From positions 416,980,757 through 417,044,756 of the forward strand of contig NC_081415.1 in NCBI RefSeq assembly GCF_030272615.1: a stretch of 64,000 nucleotides of DNA, given 5' to 3'. The notes under the pieces are model-generated. The model had not been told where the DNA came from and ran no database searches. It was given only the letters and a program-made list of their open reading frames with translations. Positions 11,905 through 23,373 of this stretch are shown here, piece after piece. The position numbers and the translations under genes are program-made. Position 1 is the stretch's first letter. Every line of letters starts with the position of its first letter. Source of the stretch: Cryptomeria japonica. Taxonomy: Eukaryota; Streptophyta; Pinopsida; Cupressales; Cupressaceae.

Positions 11905-12720
11905 ATGGGAGCAATGGAAGAAACCAAATTCAAGGTCGAGAAGTTTAATGACCAGAATTATTAGTTATGGAAAATGCAAATGGAGGATTACTTGTATGAA
12001 AAGGATCTGTGGTGGCCATTGGAAGGAATGACAAAGAAACTGATAGTGATGTCAGATGAAGATTGGGATATACTGGATAGAAAGAGACTGAGAACCATTC
12101 AGTTGTGCCTTGCATTGTCTGTAGCATTCAATATATCAAAAGCAACAATGAGTGTACAAATAATGTTGACACTGGCTAGACTGTATGAGAAACCCTCATC
12201 TTCGAATAAGGTATTTCTTATGAATCATTTTTTTAATATGAAAATGAGTGAAGGAGTATCTATAACAGATCATTTAAATGAATTTAATATAGTTACCAAT
12301 CAATTGAATTCTATAAAAGTTAACTTTGATGAAGAGGTTAGGGCTCTCTTAATTTTATGTTCTTTACCAAAAAACTGGAATAGCTTGGTCATGGTTGTAA
12401 CTCTATCTCTGGTACAAACACTTTGAAATTTTATGATGTTGTTGGTGTTATCCTAAGTGAGGAAATGTGATGGAAAAGAACAAGTGAGACTTCAACATCA
12501 TCAAGTATTGTTTTTAATGTGGAGAACATGGGAAGATAAAAGGAAAGAGGAAAAGGCCCTAGGCGTGAGAAGTCACGAGGGAAGTCAAAGAAAGGATGCT
12601 CTCAATCTAGAGGAAGAAAGGATTGCTGGTATTATGGAAAGCTAGGACATTTAAAAAAAGATTGCTGGTCTCAGAAAAACAAAGGAGACAAAAATGAAGA
12701 TGACAATAAGGAAGCTAATG
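11905..12720 (+). pseudogene. COP1 Gag with degenerate zinc knuckle
   Basis: This is the structural Gag protein of a copia element, which forms the particle and binds element RNA. It begins at an ATG at 11905 shortly after the primer site, with the typical start (KFNDQNY then a stop where W or L is usual, LWKMQMEDYL). The region through 12426 matches the UBN2/Gag family. A zinc knuckle appears near 12625, where CWYYGKLGHLKKDC has Tyr in place of the second Cys. At least one nonsense codon and frame changes after 12426 break it. Confidence 0.82.
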
Positions 12721-12754
12721 TTGCAAGTAATACTTTACAAGATGCCTTGATTCT

Positions 12755-13147
12755 GTGTTAGATAATGGTAATGATTCTAGGTTAATAGATTTAGGGGTTT
12801 CATTTCATGCCACACCCCATAGAAAACATTTTCTAGATTATGTTCAAGGTGATTTTGGGCAGGTATACCCGAGTGATGATGAGCCCTCTCAAATTGTTGG
12901 AAAAGACAAGATACAAATCAAGTTGCAAAATGGAAATGACTAGTTGCTAAAGAAGGTAAGGTATGTCCCTAATTTAAGAATAAATTTAATTTTTGTAGGG
13001 CAATTGGGTAGTGAAGGATGCATGGTTACATTTATAGACAATGTTTGGAAGGTAACTAAAGGTGCATTAGTAGTCGCTAAAGGTGCAAAGGTAGGAACAT
13101 TGTATTTATGTATTGGTAATACTTATTTTACCTTAGCTGCTACATAA
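12755..13147 (+). pseudogene. COP1 aspartic protease region
   Basis: This is the retropepsin that cleaves the copia polyprotein. LIDLGVSFHATP near 12782 corresponds to the family's active site, DSGAS. The catalytic Asp is kept but Ser is changed to Leu, so the site is probably dead. Downstream, the hydrophobic run around VRYVPNLRINLIFVGQL matches the end of this domain. A stop at 12941-12943 separates the two halves. Confidence 0.75.
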
Positions 13148-13189
13148 AAAGTTGTTGTAGGGGCTGCTACTTTAGATGTTGCAAGGATA

Positions 13190-13830
13190 GATTCAAAATT
13201 ATGGCACCATAGACTTGGGAACATGAGTGAGAAAGGGATGTTTGCTAGGATTGAAGCAGATTGATTTAGAGTTCTGTGAAAATTGTGTTTATGGGAAACA
13301 AAAAAGAGTCAGATTTCTCAAGGTTGGGAAAGAGAAGAAGAGAGAGAAATTAAAGCTTGTGCATTTAGATATATGGGGAATAGATTAGGTATGATCTCTT
13401 GGTGGCTCTTGTTATTCTATTATTTTTATAGATGACGCAACTAGGAAAACATGGGTATATTTCCTAAAATAGAAATTAGATGTTTTTGAAACTTTTAAGA
13501 AATGGAAAGCTTTGTTTGGGAATGAGACAAGAAAAAAGGTGAAGTGTCTTAGATCTGATAATGGAGGCGAGTATTGCAAGAAAGCATTTGAAGATTACTA
13601 TTCTTTCAATTGAATCCAAAGGCAGAAGATGGTTCTAGGAATCCCACAAGAAAATGTTGTGTCTGAGAGAATGAATAAGACCATCATAAAGCGTGCAAGG
13701 AGAATGAGATTGCATGCTGTATTGCCCCTACATTTTTGGGAAGATGCTATACATACTTATGTTTATTTGATAAATAGAGGACCTTCAAATCCTTTGGATG
13801 GGCATTCTAGAGGAGGCATGGACTGGTAAA
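13190..13830 (+). pseudogene. COP1 integrase
   Basis: This enzyme inserts the cDNA into the genome. The pre-integrase motif LWHHRLGNMS lies near 13200. The catalytic core shows the first Asp in VHLDIWG (near 13365), the second in RSDNGGEYC (near 13555) and the Glu in ENVVSERMNKTI (near 13660), so the DDE triad is recognisable. Several frameshifts and stops interrupt it. The fold and the position upstream of RT confirm copia type. Confidence 0.82.
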
Positions 13831-14185
13831 AAGGTAAACTATTTTTTTTTTGAAAACCTTTGGTTGTGAAGCTTTTGTCTGTGTTGATAAATAAAATTGA
13901 ACCAAACTTGATAGGAAATCTCAAAAATGTATCTTCATTGGATATGGAATGGATGACTTTGGTTATCAGTTATGGGATTTTGAAAATCAAAAAATAATTA
14001 GAAGTAGAGATGTTATATTCAATGAGAAGGTCATGTATAAAGAATAGATGTAGGAAAATAAGCGTGAATAGGTCAAAAAGGAATATGTGGTGCTTGATGA
14101 GATTCTTGAAAATAAAATGACATTGGTACTTGATACTCAACAATGACATAATATACCACAAACTCCTGAAAGTGTTAGACATTCT

Positions 14186-14763
14186 ATGAGGTTAAGTAGA
14201 CCTCCTAAAATATTTTCTCCTTCTTTGTATTCTATTTTATTAACTGATTTTGGTGAACCAGAAGGATATGAAGAAGCAATGCAGGTGGATGCCAAACAAA
14301 AGTGGGAGCTAGGAATGAAAGAGGAAACAAACTCTTTGATGAAGAATCGGACTTGGGACTTAGTCCCATTACCTACAAGAAAAAGAGCCTTGCCAAATAA
14401 ATGGGTTTATAGGATAAATGAGGAGGATGGAGGACAAAAAAGATATAAGGCCAGACTTGTGGTAAAAGGTTTTGTACAGAAAAAAGGCTATATATTTTGA
14501 TGAAATATTTCCCCCAGTTGTAAAAATGACTTCAATTAGAATTGTTCTAAGTCTTGTGGCTGTAGAAGACTTGCATCTTGAACAAATAGATGTTAAAACA
14601 TTTCTCCACAAGGATTTGGAGGAGGAAATATACATGTAGAAACCATAGGGATATGAGGTCAAAGGTAAGGAGGAGTTGTTGTGCAGGTTGAAGAAGAGTT
14701 TGTATGGCCTAAAGCAAGCACCTTGACAATGGTATTTTAAATTTGATAGTTTCATGGCTGAGC
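14186..14763 (+). pseudogene. COP1 reverse transcriptase, N-terminal part
   Basis: This is the start of the copia reverse transcriptase (RVT_2). Recognisable pieces are the conserved W in RTWDLVPLP, then NKWVYRI, KARLVVKGF and later LHLEQIDVKTFL. The coding sequence is cut at 14763 by insertion of NA2 and resumes at 21611. A frameshift occurs near 14495 and a stop near 14640. Confidence 0.85.
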
Positions 14764-15901
14764 TGTTGGAATCAAGGAACACTGAGAGAGGGGGGGGGTG
14801 AATCAGTGTTCTGCAATTTTTAACATTCTTAATCTGTCCTTTAAACCACTTAATGCAAATGAATAAAATTAGAGTGCAGAAACACAAAGCAAATAACCAC
14901 AACACCATAACACCAGGATTTATATGTGGAAAACCCAGTTAAGGGAAAAACCACGGTGGGATTGAGACCCACAATATTAATATACCTTGTTAGAAGTATA
15001 ATAATATTACATGAGGGGAATGCACATGCATTCAGGCACACTGCCTATAGCTCACTACTCAAATTACAATAAGGGATACAACCTTGAAAGGCTTACTTCC
15101 TTACAAGATGATTACAAATAATAATTGGAATGTCTGAACTGATAAACAACATCACCAAATGTCAAAATACTATTATGGTTAAGCACATAATACTTTATCT
15201 TACACTGCTCTGCTATACTTCTCTGTTATGATATTCTGCATTAGACTGGAGCACAAATCCTTCACTTGTGCATGTGAAATTGCACACAATTTATCATACA
15301 CACTTTATACATAACCATCGATATAAAAAATAATCATATCAATCACTCTTTTATAGCCGCAACATCAAATTGGATCTCTTACATGTCGACCCAAAAATGC
15401 ATAACACACAAATGAAACGTGTATACCAAGTCAACTCAATCTAAATCAAAATAATCATGTGGACCAAAATAAATTATCCACATGCTTCCAACATGTTGTC
15501 TTAACATCCTCAAACACACAAACAATCACCAAAATTACTCCGTACGATTCGCATAGTGAATATCCACATGTTATTGCTAATGAAAACTATTCTACCTAAA
15601 AACCTATCTATCGGACCTTCCAACTCACTCAAAACTCAACAACGGAGGCCATAAACATGGAATAAGTCATATTACACATCCATAATGCTTCTCTAAGATC
15701 TACAACATAAAATATTCAACACAACTAAATCACCAACCGAATTATTGTACACTGTTGGATGTCTTGTTCTATCTCACCAGACCTCACAGGACCTTAGTCT
15801 TTCTTCTGGTATGAATGAATCATGAACTATGGATTGGATATCTGACTCTAGTTGCCATCAGTGATGACATCTGAACAACAATTTAATGTCTTTTGCCAAC
15901 A
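14764..15901 (-). repeat. NA2 3' LTR (left end)
   Basis: 1138 bp from tgttggaatc to ttgccaaca. The U5 hairpin lies at 14777-14811 with a perfect 9-bp stem (gaacactga/tcagtgttc). Confidence 0.85.
14777..14811 (-). other. NA2 LTR hairpin with C-rich loop
   Basis: gaacactga at 14777-14785 pairs with tcagtgttc at 14803-14811. The loop is G-rich on the + strand, so C-rich on the element's sense strand. Confidence 0.75.
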
Positions 15902-15928
15902 ATCTCCCCCTTTGGCACTGATGGCAAC
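15851..15928 (-). other. NA2 stem bracketing the polypurine tract and LTR junction
   Basis: gttgccatcagtg (15851-15863) and cactgatggcaac (15916-15928) are perfectly complementary over 13 bp. The loop holds the LTR end and the polypurine tract (15902-15914). Confidence 0.7.
15902..15914 (-). promoter_or_regulatory. NA2 polypurine tract
   Basis: atctccccctttg on the + strand reads caaagggggagat on the element strand, directly before the 3' LTR. A second, diverged copy (attctccccc) lies near 16051. Confidence 0.8.
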
Positions 15929-16152
15929 ACTAAGTGAAAAATGACTAAGTGTCAGACGAAAACCAAAATAATGTACACTGCAACAAGAATCTATCAAACA
16001 GACTCTAAGAATCAGAAACTCCCCCTAAGATCAACATTTTTCACTCTTCTATTCTCCCCCATTGACATCAATGGCAAAGGTCGGGTTTTGAAAATAAAAA
16101 ATTCAAGCCAAAAATGTTATTTACATATGTACATATAGTCCTTACATAATAC

Positions 16153-19100
16153 TCACAAAAAATTGAAGATGTTTGCATAAGAATTCTTCAATGTCCCCAA
16201 GTGGCTATACCAACCCTTCTTCAGATTCTCCAGCATGGTTATAAGGCTGCTGAAAAGGTAGGCTTGCACCTCTACAATGTTTAGATCTATCAAATCACTG
16301 TTAGCTAGAGAATCTTGAGTATCCTTCAAGGCACTGAGCATAATATCCAACTTAGGAGTAATATAGCTTCGAAGTTCTCCAACTCTTCCAATTATTCTCT
16401 CCCTATCATGATTCAAGCTTCTGATTTTCTCAAGAAATGATATCACTTGATTTTCATGACTATTCAAAGAAACTAGTAGAGGATCAACCGATTGAGATAT
16501 ATGGAATAGCTCATCCTCATGCTCCTTAGATTCTTCTTAATATCTTCAGTGAACCTTTTCAAAGATAAGCATGATTTGTACATATTTCCACCTTCAGATA
16601 ATGAATCTTGCATACTCTTTACATAGGTATCTAAAGTGACTCTGGCCTTGGCAATCATCTTCTTCAATGTTCAGAGCCTCTTAGTATTAAACTCAATTTG
16701 AATTTTCTCCTTATTATATTTCTCAAAAGATTCAAAGTGACTATCTACAGAGTTGATTAGACTCTTCAACTGCTTGGATGGTGTGTCTAATTAATCCTTC
16801 TGAAATGAAGGCATTCATTTCTCCAAAATACCAGATGCGAGAGTTAGCAACATACTGCCCTCAATGTGTGACTTTAGAAGATCCTCACTGGCCTTTTCTT
16901 GAGTAAATGATGCTAATTGAAGCTCCAGGATGAGGGATAGAGAGGTGAGGTTAATAGGACCTTGCACAAATTCTGGATCATCAATTATTTTCTTTCCCTT
17001 TACTTGCTTTGCAATGTCTCTTGCTCCAGAATGGTTTCCTGCTTTACCTCAACTTGCACTTTCTCTTCACCCTTCTTTGCAGTGTCAGCTACCAGAGGAT
17101 TCTCAACCTAATTTGTTTGGACTGCTTCACTCACATCATCTTTACCCTTATGTTCTGCATTCTCAACTCTAACATCTACCGACACATTAACCTCTACTTT
17201 CTCAATAGTCTAATCTTTTGAGATAGAAGTATCATCCTTTGTCTGCTCAGTTTCCTGAGATGACATGTTTTGTATTTCTGGATGAGTATCATCTTGTCAT
17301 TTTTCCTGTTTAACTTCTTATTGATTTTCAAGTAATATTTTTGTCAAAATTTTCTCCGTTTCCTTAATAACTTCATCAACTTTTCCAATCATTATTTTAT
17401 TCACTCTAGTTTTACTCCTGAACTCATGCTTAGCTAACTTAAGAAACCTTGCAATCTCCTCTTCAGAAATCACAGAGCATAAATTAACTATTACATATTC
17501 TTTCAATCTCTCATCTTCTTTATTTGTCGTTAGTCTCCTAGCATCGAAAATTTCATACAAGCTCTTGGGTATGAATGACATTAGTTCAATTAGAGCTTTA
17601 CTATATACATTCAAGTACTCTACAGTTGCTTCCTCTAAAGTTCTTTTATCGATTTCATCAAAATTATCATACCATTCTGATAATGGCTTCAAGTTACCAT
17701 TCCTTACAACCTTATTTACAATATGATTCAAGGACATAGGAGGTTTAACTTCAAGCTTACCTTTCTTTAATGCCTCATCAATTTTTGATGGTTTGGTTTT
17801 CTTACCAGGTTTCTCTTTTGAGACCTTGGTGGCTTTAGTAGCTTTGGCTTTAACCTCCTTGAGTGCTTCATAAGATTTGGTTTTCTTATCATCTACAGTT
17901 ACAAATATAACTATCTTCCTTTTCTTTTTACCACCACCTGATGGATTGACTGATGGTTTTGGTTTTCTTGTAGGCTTTCTTGAAGGCTTCTATGAACCAG
18001 AGGAGGGAGTAGCACTTCTTGATTGCCTTGGATTAGGTGTAGAAGCTTCCGATTTAGCTTTATTCTCCATCTTAACAGTTTGCTCCTCATAAAGGGTATT
18101 CTCCTCTCTTGCTTTCTGGATTGCTTCCTTAGTTATTCCCATGCTCTTTGTAAGAGCCTCAACTTCTTTCCGAACTTTCTTTAGTATCACCAGTTTCTAA
18201 AATTGCTGATGTAGCTTTAAACTCTTTTCTACATAAGTTCCAAATCTTTCCTCCTTGGGATCATCTAGTTTGCTCAAGATATGTTGTGCATAAATATTAA
18301 ATATTTGTTCTTCCACCTCATATCCCATAAGCATAATCCATATCATCTGGGGCTCCACAACTTCCATTAAGCAATGATCGATATCCACCATAAAATGATT
18401 GAGTCTTAATTTTTTTCCACTATGGACTTAGGGATCCTTTCCCCCTCATGCATTTCCTTCTAGAAATTCTTGAAATAACCCCATAAATTTTTATTCTAGA
18501 CCTTAGAGTCACCGAAATTATATAAGTATTCCCAGATCCACACACCTATCATTCTGTAAAATGCTCACTGCACCTATCCAACACCTGGAATCTCATTTAT
18601 AAAGTAGGAAAAAAAACATAGAAGAAAAGTTCCATACTTGAAAGGATGTTTCTTGTTCTCTTTGATCTTCTTTAGATTCTTTATAACCTCACTCTTGAGT
18701 AATTCACAAAGGTCATATTTCTTGTTTTTCCTCATCATTTCATAGGAAACATATATTGCAGTACTAGAGACATAATTCTCCTTGATGGAATAATAGATCT
18801 TATATCCAATTACCATAGAGGCAAATTTGATGTCATTCTCCAGGATGTCGTTGATAGTCATTGCCAATTTGTCAAATTTTGATCTGATTGCATTTGTCAC
18901 AATATCATTCTTTGCAGCCTTCAAAGATGGCAGCTCTCAGGATGCACATAGTCCTATCACAACTTGAATAACTGTCTTCGTGACCTTGTGGGGCTTATTG
19001 AACTACATAAATTCATCGTGTATTCTACTCAATATGTACCAGATCTATTCGGGCTCATAGAGCATCAGAAATATAACAAACTGTGTGAAACCCTTGTCTT

Positions 19101-19364
19101 CCATCCCTTTGAATTCTGGTTTTAGAATTGAATTTCAGATAGCTGATTGTTGTACAGATTCAACATGTGTGAGCTTCCCAATTCCTCGATAGGACAATGC
19201 GTGTAAATCCTAATGTCTTCAATATGTAGGAAATCATAGGGCATTGATGAAAATGCACTTTTAGGATCATCTTCCATGGCGATAAATGGATCATGTTTGA
19301 AATTTGGTCATGCACACTCAATGATGTCAACAACAAGAGGGGTACTAGTACCTGATACAACCAT
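16153..19364 (-). pseudogene. NA2 second frame, large protein of unknown function
   Basis: This is the counterpart of the NA1 second frame, from an ATG at 19364 (minus strand) to a stop at 16153. Readable blocks in order: LHIEDIRIYTHCPIEELG near 19215, FASMVIGYKIYY then YGTFLLCFFSYF (18574-18924), MVDIDHCLMEVVEP and GYEVEEQIFNIYAQHILSK (18197-18391), a helical central domain (17318-17737) and a coiled-coil C-terminus (16153-16667). The protein ends in a GWYSHL...ANIFNFL block shared with NA3 and NA4. Many frameshifts and stops disable it. The middle section is Lys/Ser/Pro-rich. No catalytic motif is recognised. Confidence 0.6.
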
Positions 19365-19626
19365 TTCTGAATTCATAAATTTCAAATTGAAAAGTTCTAT
19401 CGATAAATACCTTAATCACTGGATTAGGGTTTCTTGCCAAATCGCCTGAGAAATCTTCTTTCATGCTTTGTTCGCTGAAAATTCTGCTCTCAGAGCTCTC
19501 AAAACCTCTTCTCTTGAATCATAAAGTGATAAATGAAGTGGTAAAATTGCTTTTTATCCTCCACATACGTAACTTTTAGGTATAATAAATGCACTTTGCC
19601 CTAATACTTTCAGATACTCTACATTT

Positions 19627-21151
19627 TGTTGGCATATGTGTAGAATATGTTGACATAATGATATTGTGTTGTCATTGATGTCAATATGCTGAAAGAGAAC
19701 TAGTGATATGCTGAAGAGTGAACCGGTAACATGATGAAGAGTGAACATGATTATTGAAGGTAAGCAACTAACAAAGAGAACCGGTATGATGTTGTGAACT
19801 GGCATATGTGAAAAAGTGAAGCGGTATGCTTGTCCAAGTGAATCAGTATGATGTTGTGAACCAGTATAAGGAATGTTTTGTATCTAGGGTTCATATGGCA
19901 TAACTACCGGTTGATAGTCTTAGCTTCAGGGTTTTCGATTGAAGTTTTTCGATCCTGTGTGTTTCAACCGATGGCATTGTATGATGAGTTAGCATTGTAA
20001 TGGAGATCAGATCATGTTTCCACATCACCCTCGTGCACGTGAAGGATCTTGCATGAAGGAGATTGATCTTATCTACCTCAGGAATGTGCGAAGTCTCTGC
20101 AAATGGTGGAAAACACGTCATGGGTTATCACCTCCAAGAAGCGGTGAAGAATGAACGATGGAGAATTTCTTGAGATCTATTCAAGAACGTTGTATTCAAA
20201 TGCAAAGTGTTCAATGGTCAGGATTGAACCAACTAAATTTCTCAACCTAAGTGTTTAGGGTTTAGGGTTTATGCTACCGACCTATCTATTTCCTATAAGG
20301 TCGATGTGGTGTCTCATGTTGAGGTGGTTGGCAAATGTTTTGTGTGTATCTATGTGTAGAGATACGTGATTCTTGCCAGAATAGTTTGAGGGGATTGATA
20401 CCTGCATAGTGTGTGTGCAGAAGGAAGGAACTAAAGTGGATCTGCATTGGCATTGAGTGCTATTACTAGATCATTGTAATACCTATTGATCTCTAATCAC
20501 TTCAATAGTTGGAAAATCCCTTAACAGGGTAGCTTTAACCAACTTGCTGTAAATCCTTTAATAGGGTGACTCAAAGCCATTGAGTTCATAAAATCCTCTA
20601 TCAAGGTAACCTCTGACAGGGTTTAACCCTTAACCGGGTGATCCCTAATAGGATCGATTCCTAATAGAACCTGTTGTAATAGTCTTTAACTGGACTAGGC
20701 TTCTAATAGAGCAGACTTCTAAAGAGTTCAAAACAACTTGTGGGTATTCATCCTCACCATGGTTTTTCCCAGTTGGGCTTCCACGTGAAAAATATGTGTG
20801 TCATATGTGATGTCTTTTTCATGTGATGCTTTGTTTTTGTCTGTCAAGCGGTGAATCATGTTGATCTAGAAAGTTATTATATTTCTGATGATAGATTATC
20901 TGTTTATGCATAAGGACAAAGTGGAAATGAGGGAGTAGGTTGTATGAAAAGCTAAGAAGATTGATCGGTTCATGTCTTTCATAGTTGTACTGTGTTTAAC
21001 TGGTAGTAATCTGGTTTGGACTGGTGTTAGGGATTGCCAGTAGTTTTCAATCTGCAATCAAATCGGTTTAGGAAAAGTTTTTGTGTCTGTACTGATTCAC
21101 CCCCCCCTCTCAGTACCAGATTGGTACTCACTATTCATCTTTGAGTCATCA
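19627..21151 (+). mobile_element. Solo LTR inserted in NA2
   Basis: 1525 bp from tgttggcata to gagtcatca, flanked by the exact duplication cattt (19622-19626 and 21152-21156). No internal region or second LTR is present, so it is a solo LTR left by LTR-LTR recombination. It contains the hairpin gtactga/tcagtac (21089-21116) near its 3' end, as in NA1. It also contains repeats of the words aacagggt and taatagg around 20520-20700 that resemble parts of the NA1 LTR. It belongs to the same broad LTR group in + orientation. Confidence 0.8.
21089..21116 (+). other. Solo LTR hairpin with C-rich loop
   Basis: gtactga pairs perfectly with tcagtac around a loop of ttcac followed by a C run. This is the same stem as NA1 in an otherwise diverged LTR. 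Confidence 0.75.
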
Positions 21152-21488
21152 CATTTCACAAAATATTTAGCGGATCTTCAAATTTGCTCGAATTCTACTA
21201 GAAATCCATCAAAAACATCTGTGATCATCACATACACCTCTGTAACCTACCAGAATCAGGCACATATCTCAAATAGGGGGTTTAAAAGATCTTCATGATA
21301 GCTTCCCCCAAGGTTGGATGCCTTACTTTAGTTACCAAATATAGTTCAAACACTAGAATCAAATGCAGACCCACTTCCTGCCTCTAAATCACTCTTCTTA
21401 ACCCATGTCTTCTTCATCTAATCTTTGATCTCTTCAAATTTTTCTTTTCCTTTCTCATCTAGATTCACATTCTTATTGTTATCTTTTG
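21152..21488 (-). pseudogene. NA2 spacer and Gag end remnant
   Basis: On the minus strand this matches the NA4 segment 39900-40200, which lies between the end of Gag and the second frame. It then breaks off at about 21488, where LTR sequence begins. It marks one side of the internal deletion in NA2. Confidence 0.55.
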
Positions 21489-21610
21489 AACCTCACCAGA
21501 TCTTAGTCTCTCTTTTGGTATGAATGAATCATGAACTGCAGATTGGATATCTGACTCTAGTTGCCATTAATGACAACATTTGAACAATAATTCAGTGTCT
21601 TTTTCCAACA
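21489..21610 (-). repeat. NA2 5' LTR remnant (right end)
   Basis: About 122 bp matching the last part of the left LTR (15780-15901), ending tttttccaaca. The rest of this LTR and the primer site are missing. Confidence 0.8.
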
Positions 21611-22620
21611 TGAACAAGGTTACCATAGATGTCATTTTGATCATTGGGTTTATTTTAAGAGATTGGATAATGAGAGTTATATTATCCTATTACTTTATGT
21701 TGATGACATGCTTGTTGCTGGGTCTAACATGCAACATATAAATAAACTTAAACAAAAATTAACAAAGTCATTTTCTATGAAGCATTTGGGTGCAGCTAAG
21801 CAAATCCTTGGTTTGAGAATTTCACGAGAAAGGAAAAATAGAACATTAACTTTGTCCAAAAGTCAGTATATAAAGGTTTTAAAAAATAATTAACATGCAT
21901 AATGCAAAAACATTTGGTACACCTTTGGCTAGTCATTTCAAACTGACTAAGGAGATGTGTCCAAAGACATAGGAAGAGGTAAATAAAATGTCTAACATCC
22001 TGTATTCATCAGCTATTGGTAGTCTGATGTATGTGATGTTATGCACATGGCCAGATATTGCACATGCAGTGGGAGTTGTGAGCAGGTATATGAGAAATCT
22101 TGGAATGGAACATTGGAATGCTGTCAAATGAATTCTTAGGTATTTGAGAGGTACTACTAGCAAGGCATTATGTTTCAAAGGATCAAATTTTGCACTACGA
22201 GTATATGTTGACTCTGATTTGGTAGATAATATTGATAAAAGGAGGAGTACTATAAGGTATGCTTTTACTGTAGGGGGGAATACAGTTAGTTGGATTTATA
22301 GACTGCAAAAGGTTGTTGCACTTTCAACCACTGAAGCTGAGTATATGACTTCTATTGAAGCTAGTAAGGAGATGATTTGGTTATAATGTTTTTGGAGGAA
22401 TTGGGCCAGACATAGGAGGATATCCCATTATATACTGATAGCCAGAGTGTCATTCATCTTGCAAAGAATTCTTCTCTTCATTCAAGAACAAAACACATTC
22501 AGCTTAGGTACCACTTCTTACGGTCTGGTTTGGAGGATGGCCAATTACAACTTGAGAAGATTCACACAAGGGAGAATCCTACATATATGTTCATGAAGGC
22601 AGTCCCATGAGAGAAGTTGA
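21611..22620 (+). pseudogene. COP1 reverse transcriptase C-terminal part and RNase H
   Basis: The coding resumes after NA2 with the catalytic YVDDM motif of copia RT (LLLYVDDMLVAGS, near 21690). The RNase H part follows from about 22150, with conserved WIYRLQKVVALSTTEAEY and LYTDSQSVIHLA and the copia end motif RTKHI. Frame changes near 21890 and stops near 22384 and 22608 disable it. The match to the other half across NA2 shows that insertion happened after COP1 was in place. Confidence 0.85.
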
Positions 22621-22742
22621 TTTTCTGATCAGTTTCTATTGGCTTTCTTGACTGAAAATTGTGGAAATAAATGAATAGTCAAGTCTAGGAGTTTTATCTA
22701 TTGGGGGTTGCAAGTGCATCAATGTCGTCCAGGATCAGTCTT

Positions 22743-22754
22743 CAAGTGGGAGAT
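22743..22754 (+). promoter_or_regulatory. COP1 polypurine tract
   Basis: A purine-rich run (caagtgggagat) lies directly before the 3' LTR. It is the expected primer for plus-strand DNA synthesis. Confidence 0.75.
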
Positions 22755-23191
22755 TGTTGATATGTGGTGATTGATCATGCAAAGTATTGTACACTCGTAA
22801 TGTATCCTCGCTGGGGTTTGGGGGCACAACCCTGAGAAAGTGGGATATTCGGGGGCACAACCCTCAAGGAATTTTTTTTGCCATTTTTTGTTAAAAAAAA
22901 ATTGACATTGAAAAAACCCTAAAAAAAATAGTTGACTTTGTATGTTGCGCTAAAAATTGCATGTTATAAGCGACTGGAATGTAAAAAGGGCATGGTAATG
23001 GTGTTGTACTGATTTACTGGATAATAAGAAAATATTGGACAATTTTGTTTTGTGGATGTAGCCCATCTTGGGCGAACCACGTTAAATCTCTATGTTATCT
23101 GTGTAATGTATTTTGTCTTCATCTTTTGTGTTTGTATTTGCATATAAAATTTGTTAATTTATATTTGGTTCGATATGCCTAAACCCTAACA
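22755..23191 (+). repeat. COP1 3' LTR
   Basis: It starts tgttgatatgtgg and ends aaccctaaca, matching the 5' LTR pieces. Near 22820-22855 it carries a duplicated G-rich unit (gggggcacaaccct twice) that is single and diverged in the 5' LTR. Confidence 0.88.
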
Positions 23192-23373
23192 ATTTTTTGG
23201 GTGAGAGGTTATGCAAACCAAACCAAAATATACTATTTGAGTCATTTTGTAAACTTATTTATTATTAATAAATATATCCAAGATACATGCCTTTTATCAG
23301 CCCGTTAATGGGTCATCCAAGATTGATCCTCCTCAGTGCGACAAGAGTAGTGACATTTGAACAAAGCCAGATG

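Larger units (their letters stand above)
14764..21610 (-). mobile_element. NA2: minus-strand relative of NA1, internally deleted
   Basis: This insertion is flanked by tgagc (14759-14763) and tgaac (21611-21615), a 5-bp duplication with one mismatch. Its minus orientation follows from the reverse-complement polypurine tract beside the left LTR and from the coding direction. It has one complete LTR (left, the 3' LTR), the second frame and only the last 120 bp or so of the right LTR. The Gag region, primer site and most of the 5' LTR are deleted. A solo LTR of another family is inserted at 19627-21151. Confidence 0.85.
3404..23191 (+). mobile_element. COP1: Ty1/copia LTR retrotransposon with two nested insertions
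   Basis: The first 9 bp of the 5' LTR (tgttgatat, 3404-3412) match the start of the 3' LTR at 22755. The LTR then resumes at 11462 after insertion of NA1. The internal order is primer site, gag, zinc knuckle, protease, integrase, reverse transcriptase, RNase H, polypurine tract, 3' LTR. This Gag-PR-IN-RT order is diagnostic of copia. NA2 interrupts the RT at 14763/21611. Without the inserts the element is about 4.9 kb, normal for copia. The presumed target duplication is atatt (3399-3403) versus atttt (23192-23196), one mismatch. Every coding part carries stops, so the copy is inactive. Confidence 0.9.

Noticed and set aside
14369-14908. 179-codon open frame on the minus strand
   Set aside because: It is antisense to COP1 reverse transcriptase and runs across the NA2 insertion junction, so it cannot be an original gene.
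20520-20700. CRISPR-like short repeats (aacagggt, taatagg words) in the solo LTR
   Set aside because: Units are irregular, with no constant repeat or spacer length. They are degenerate LTR words also seen in NA1, in a plant genome.
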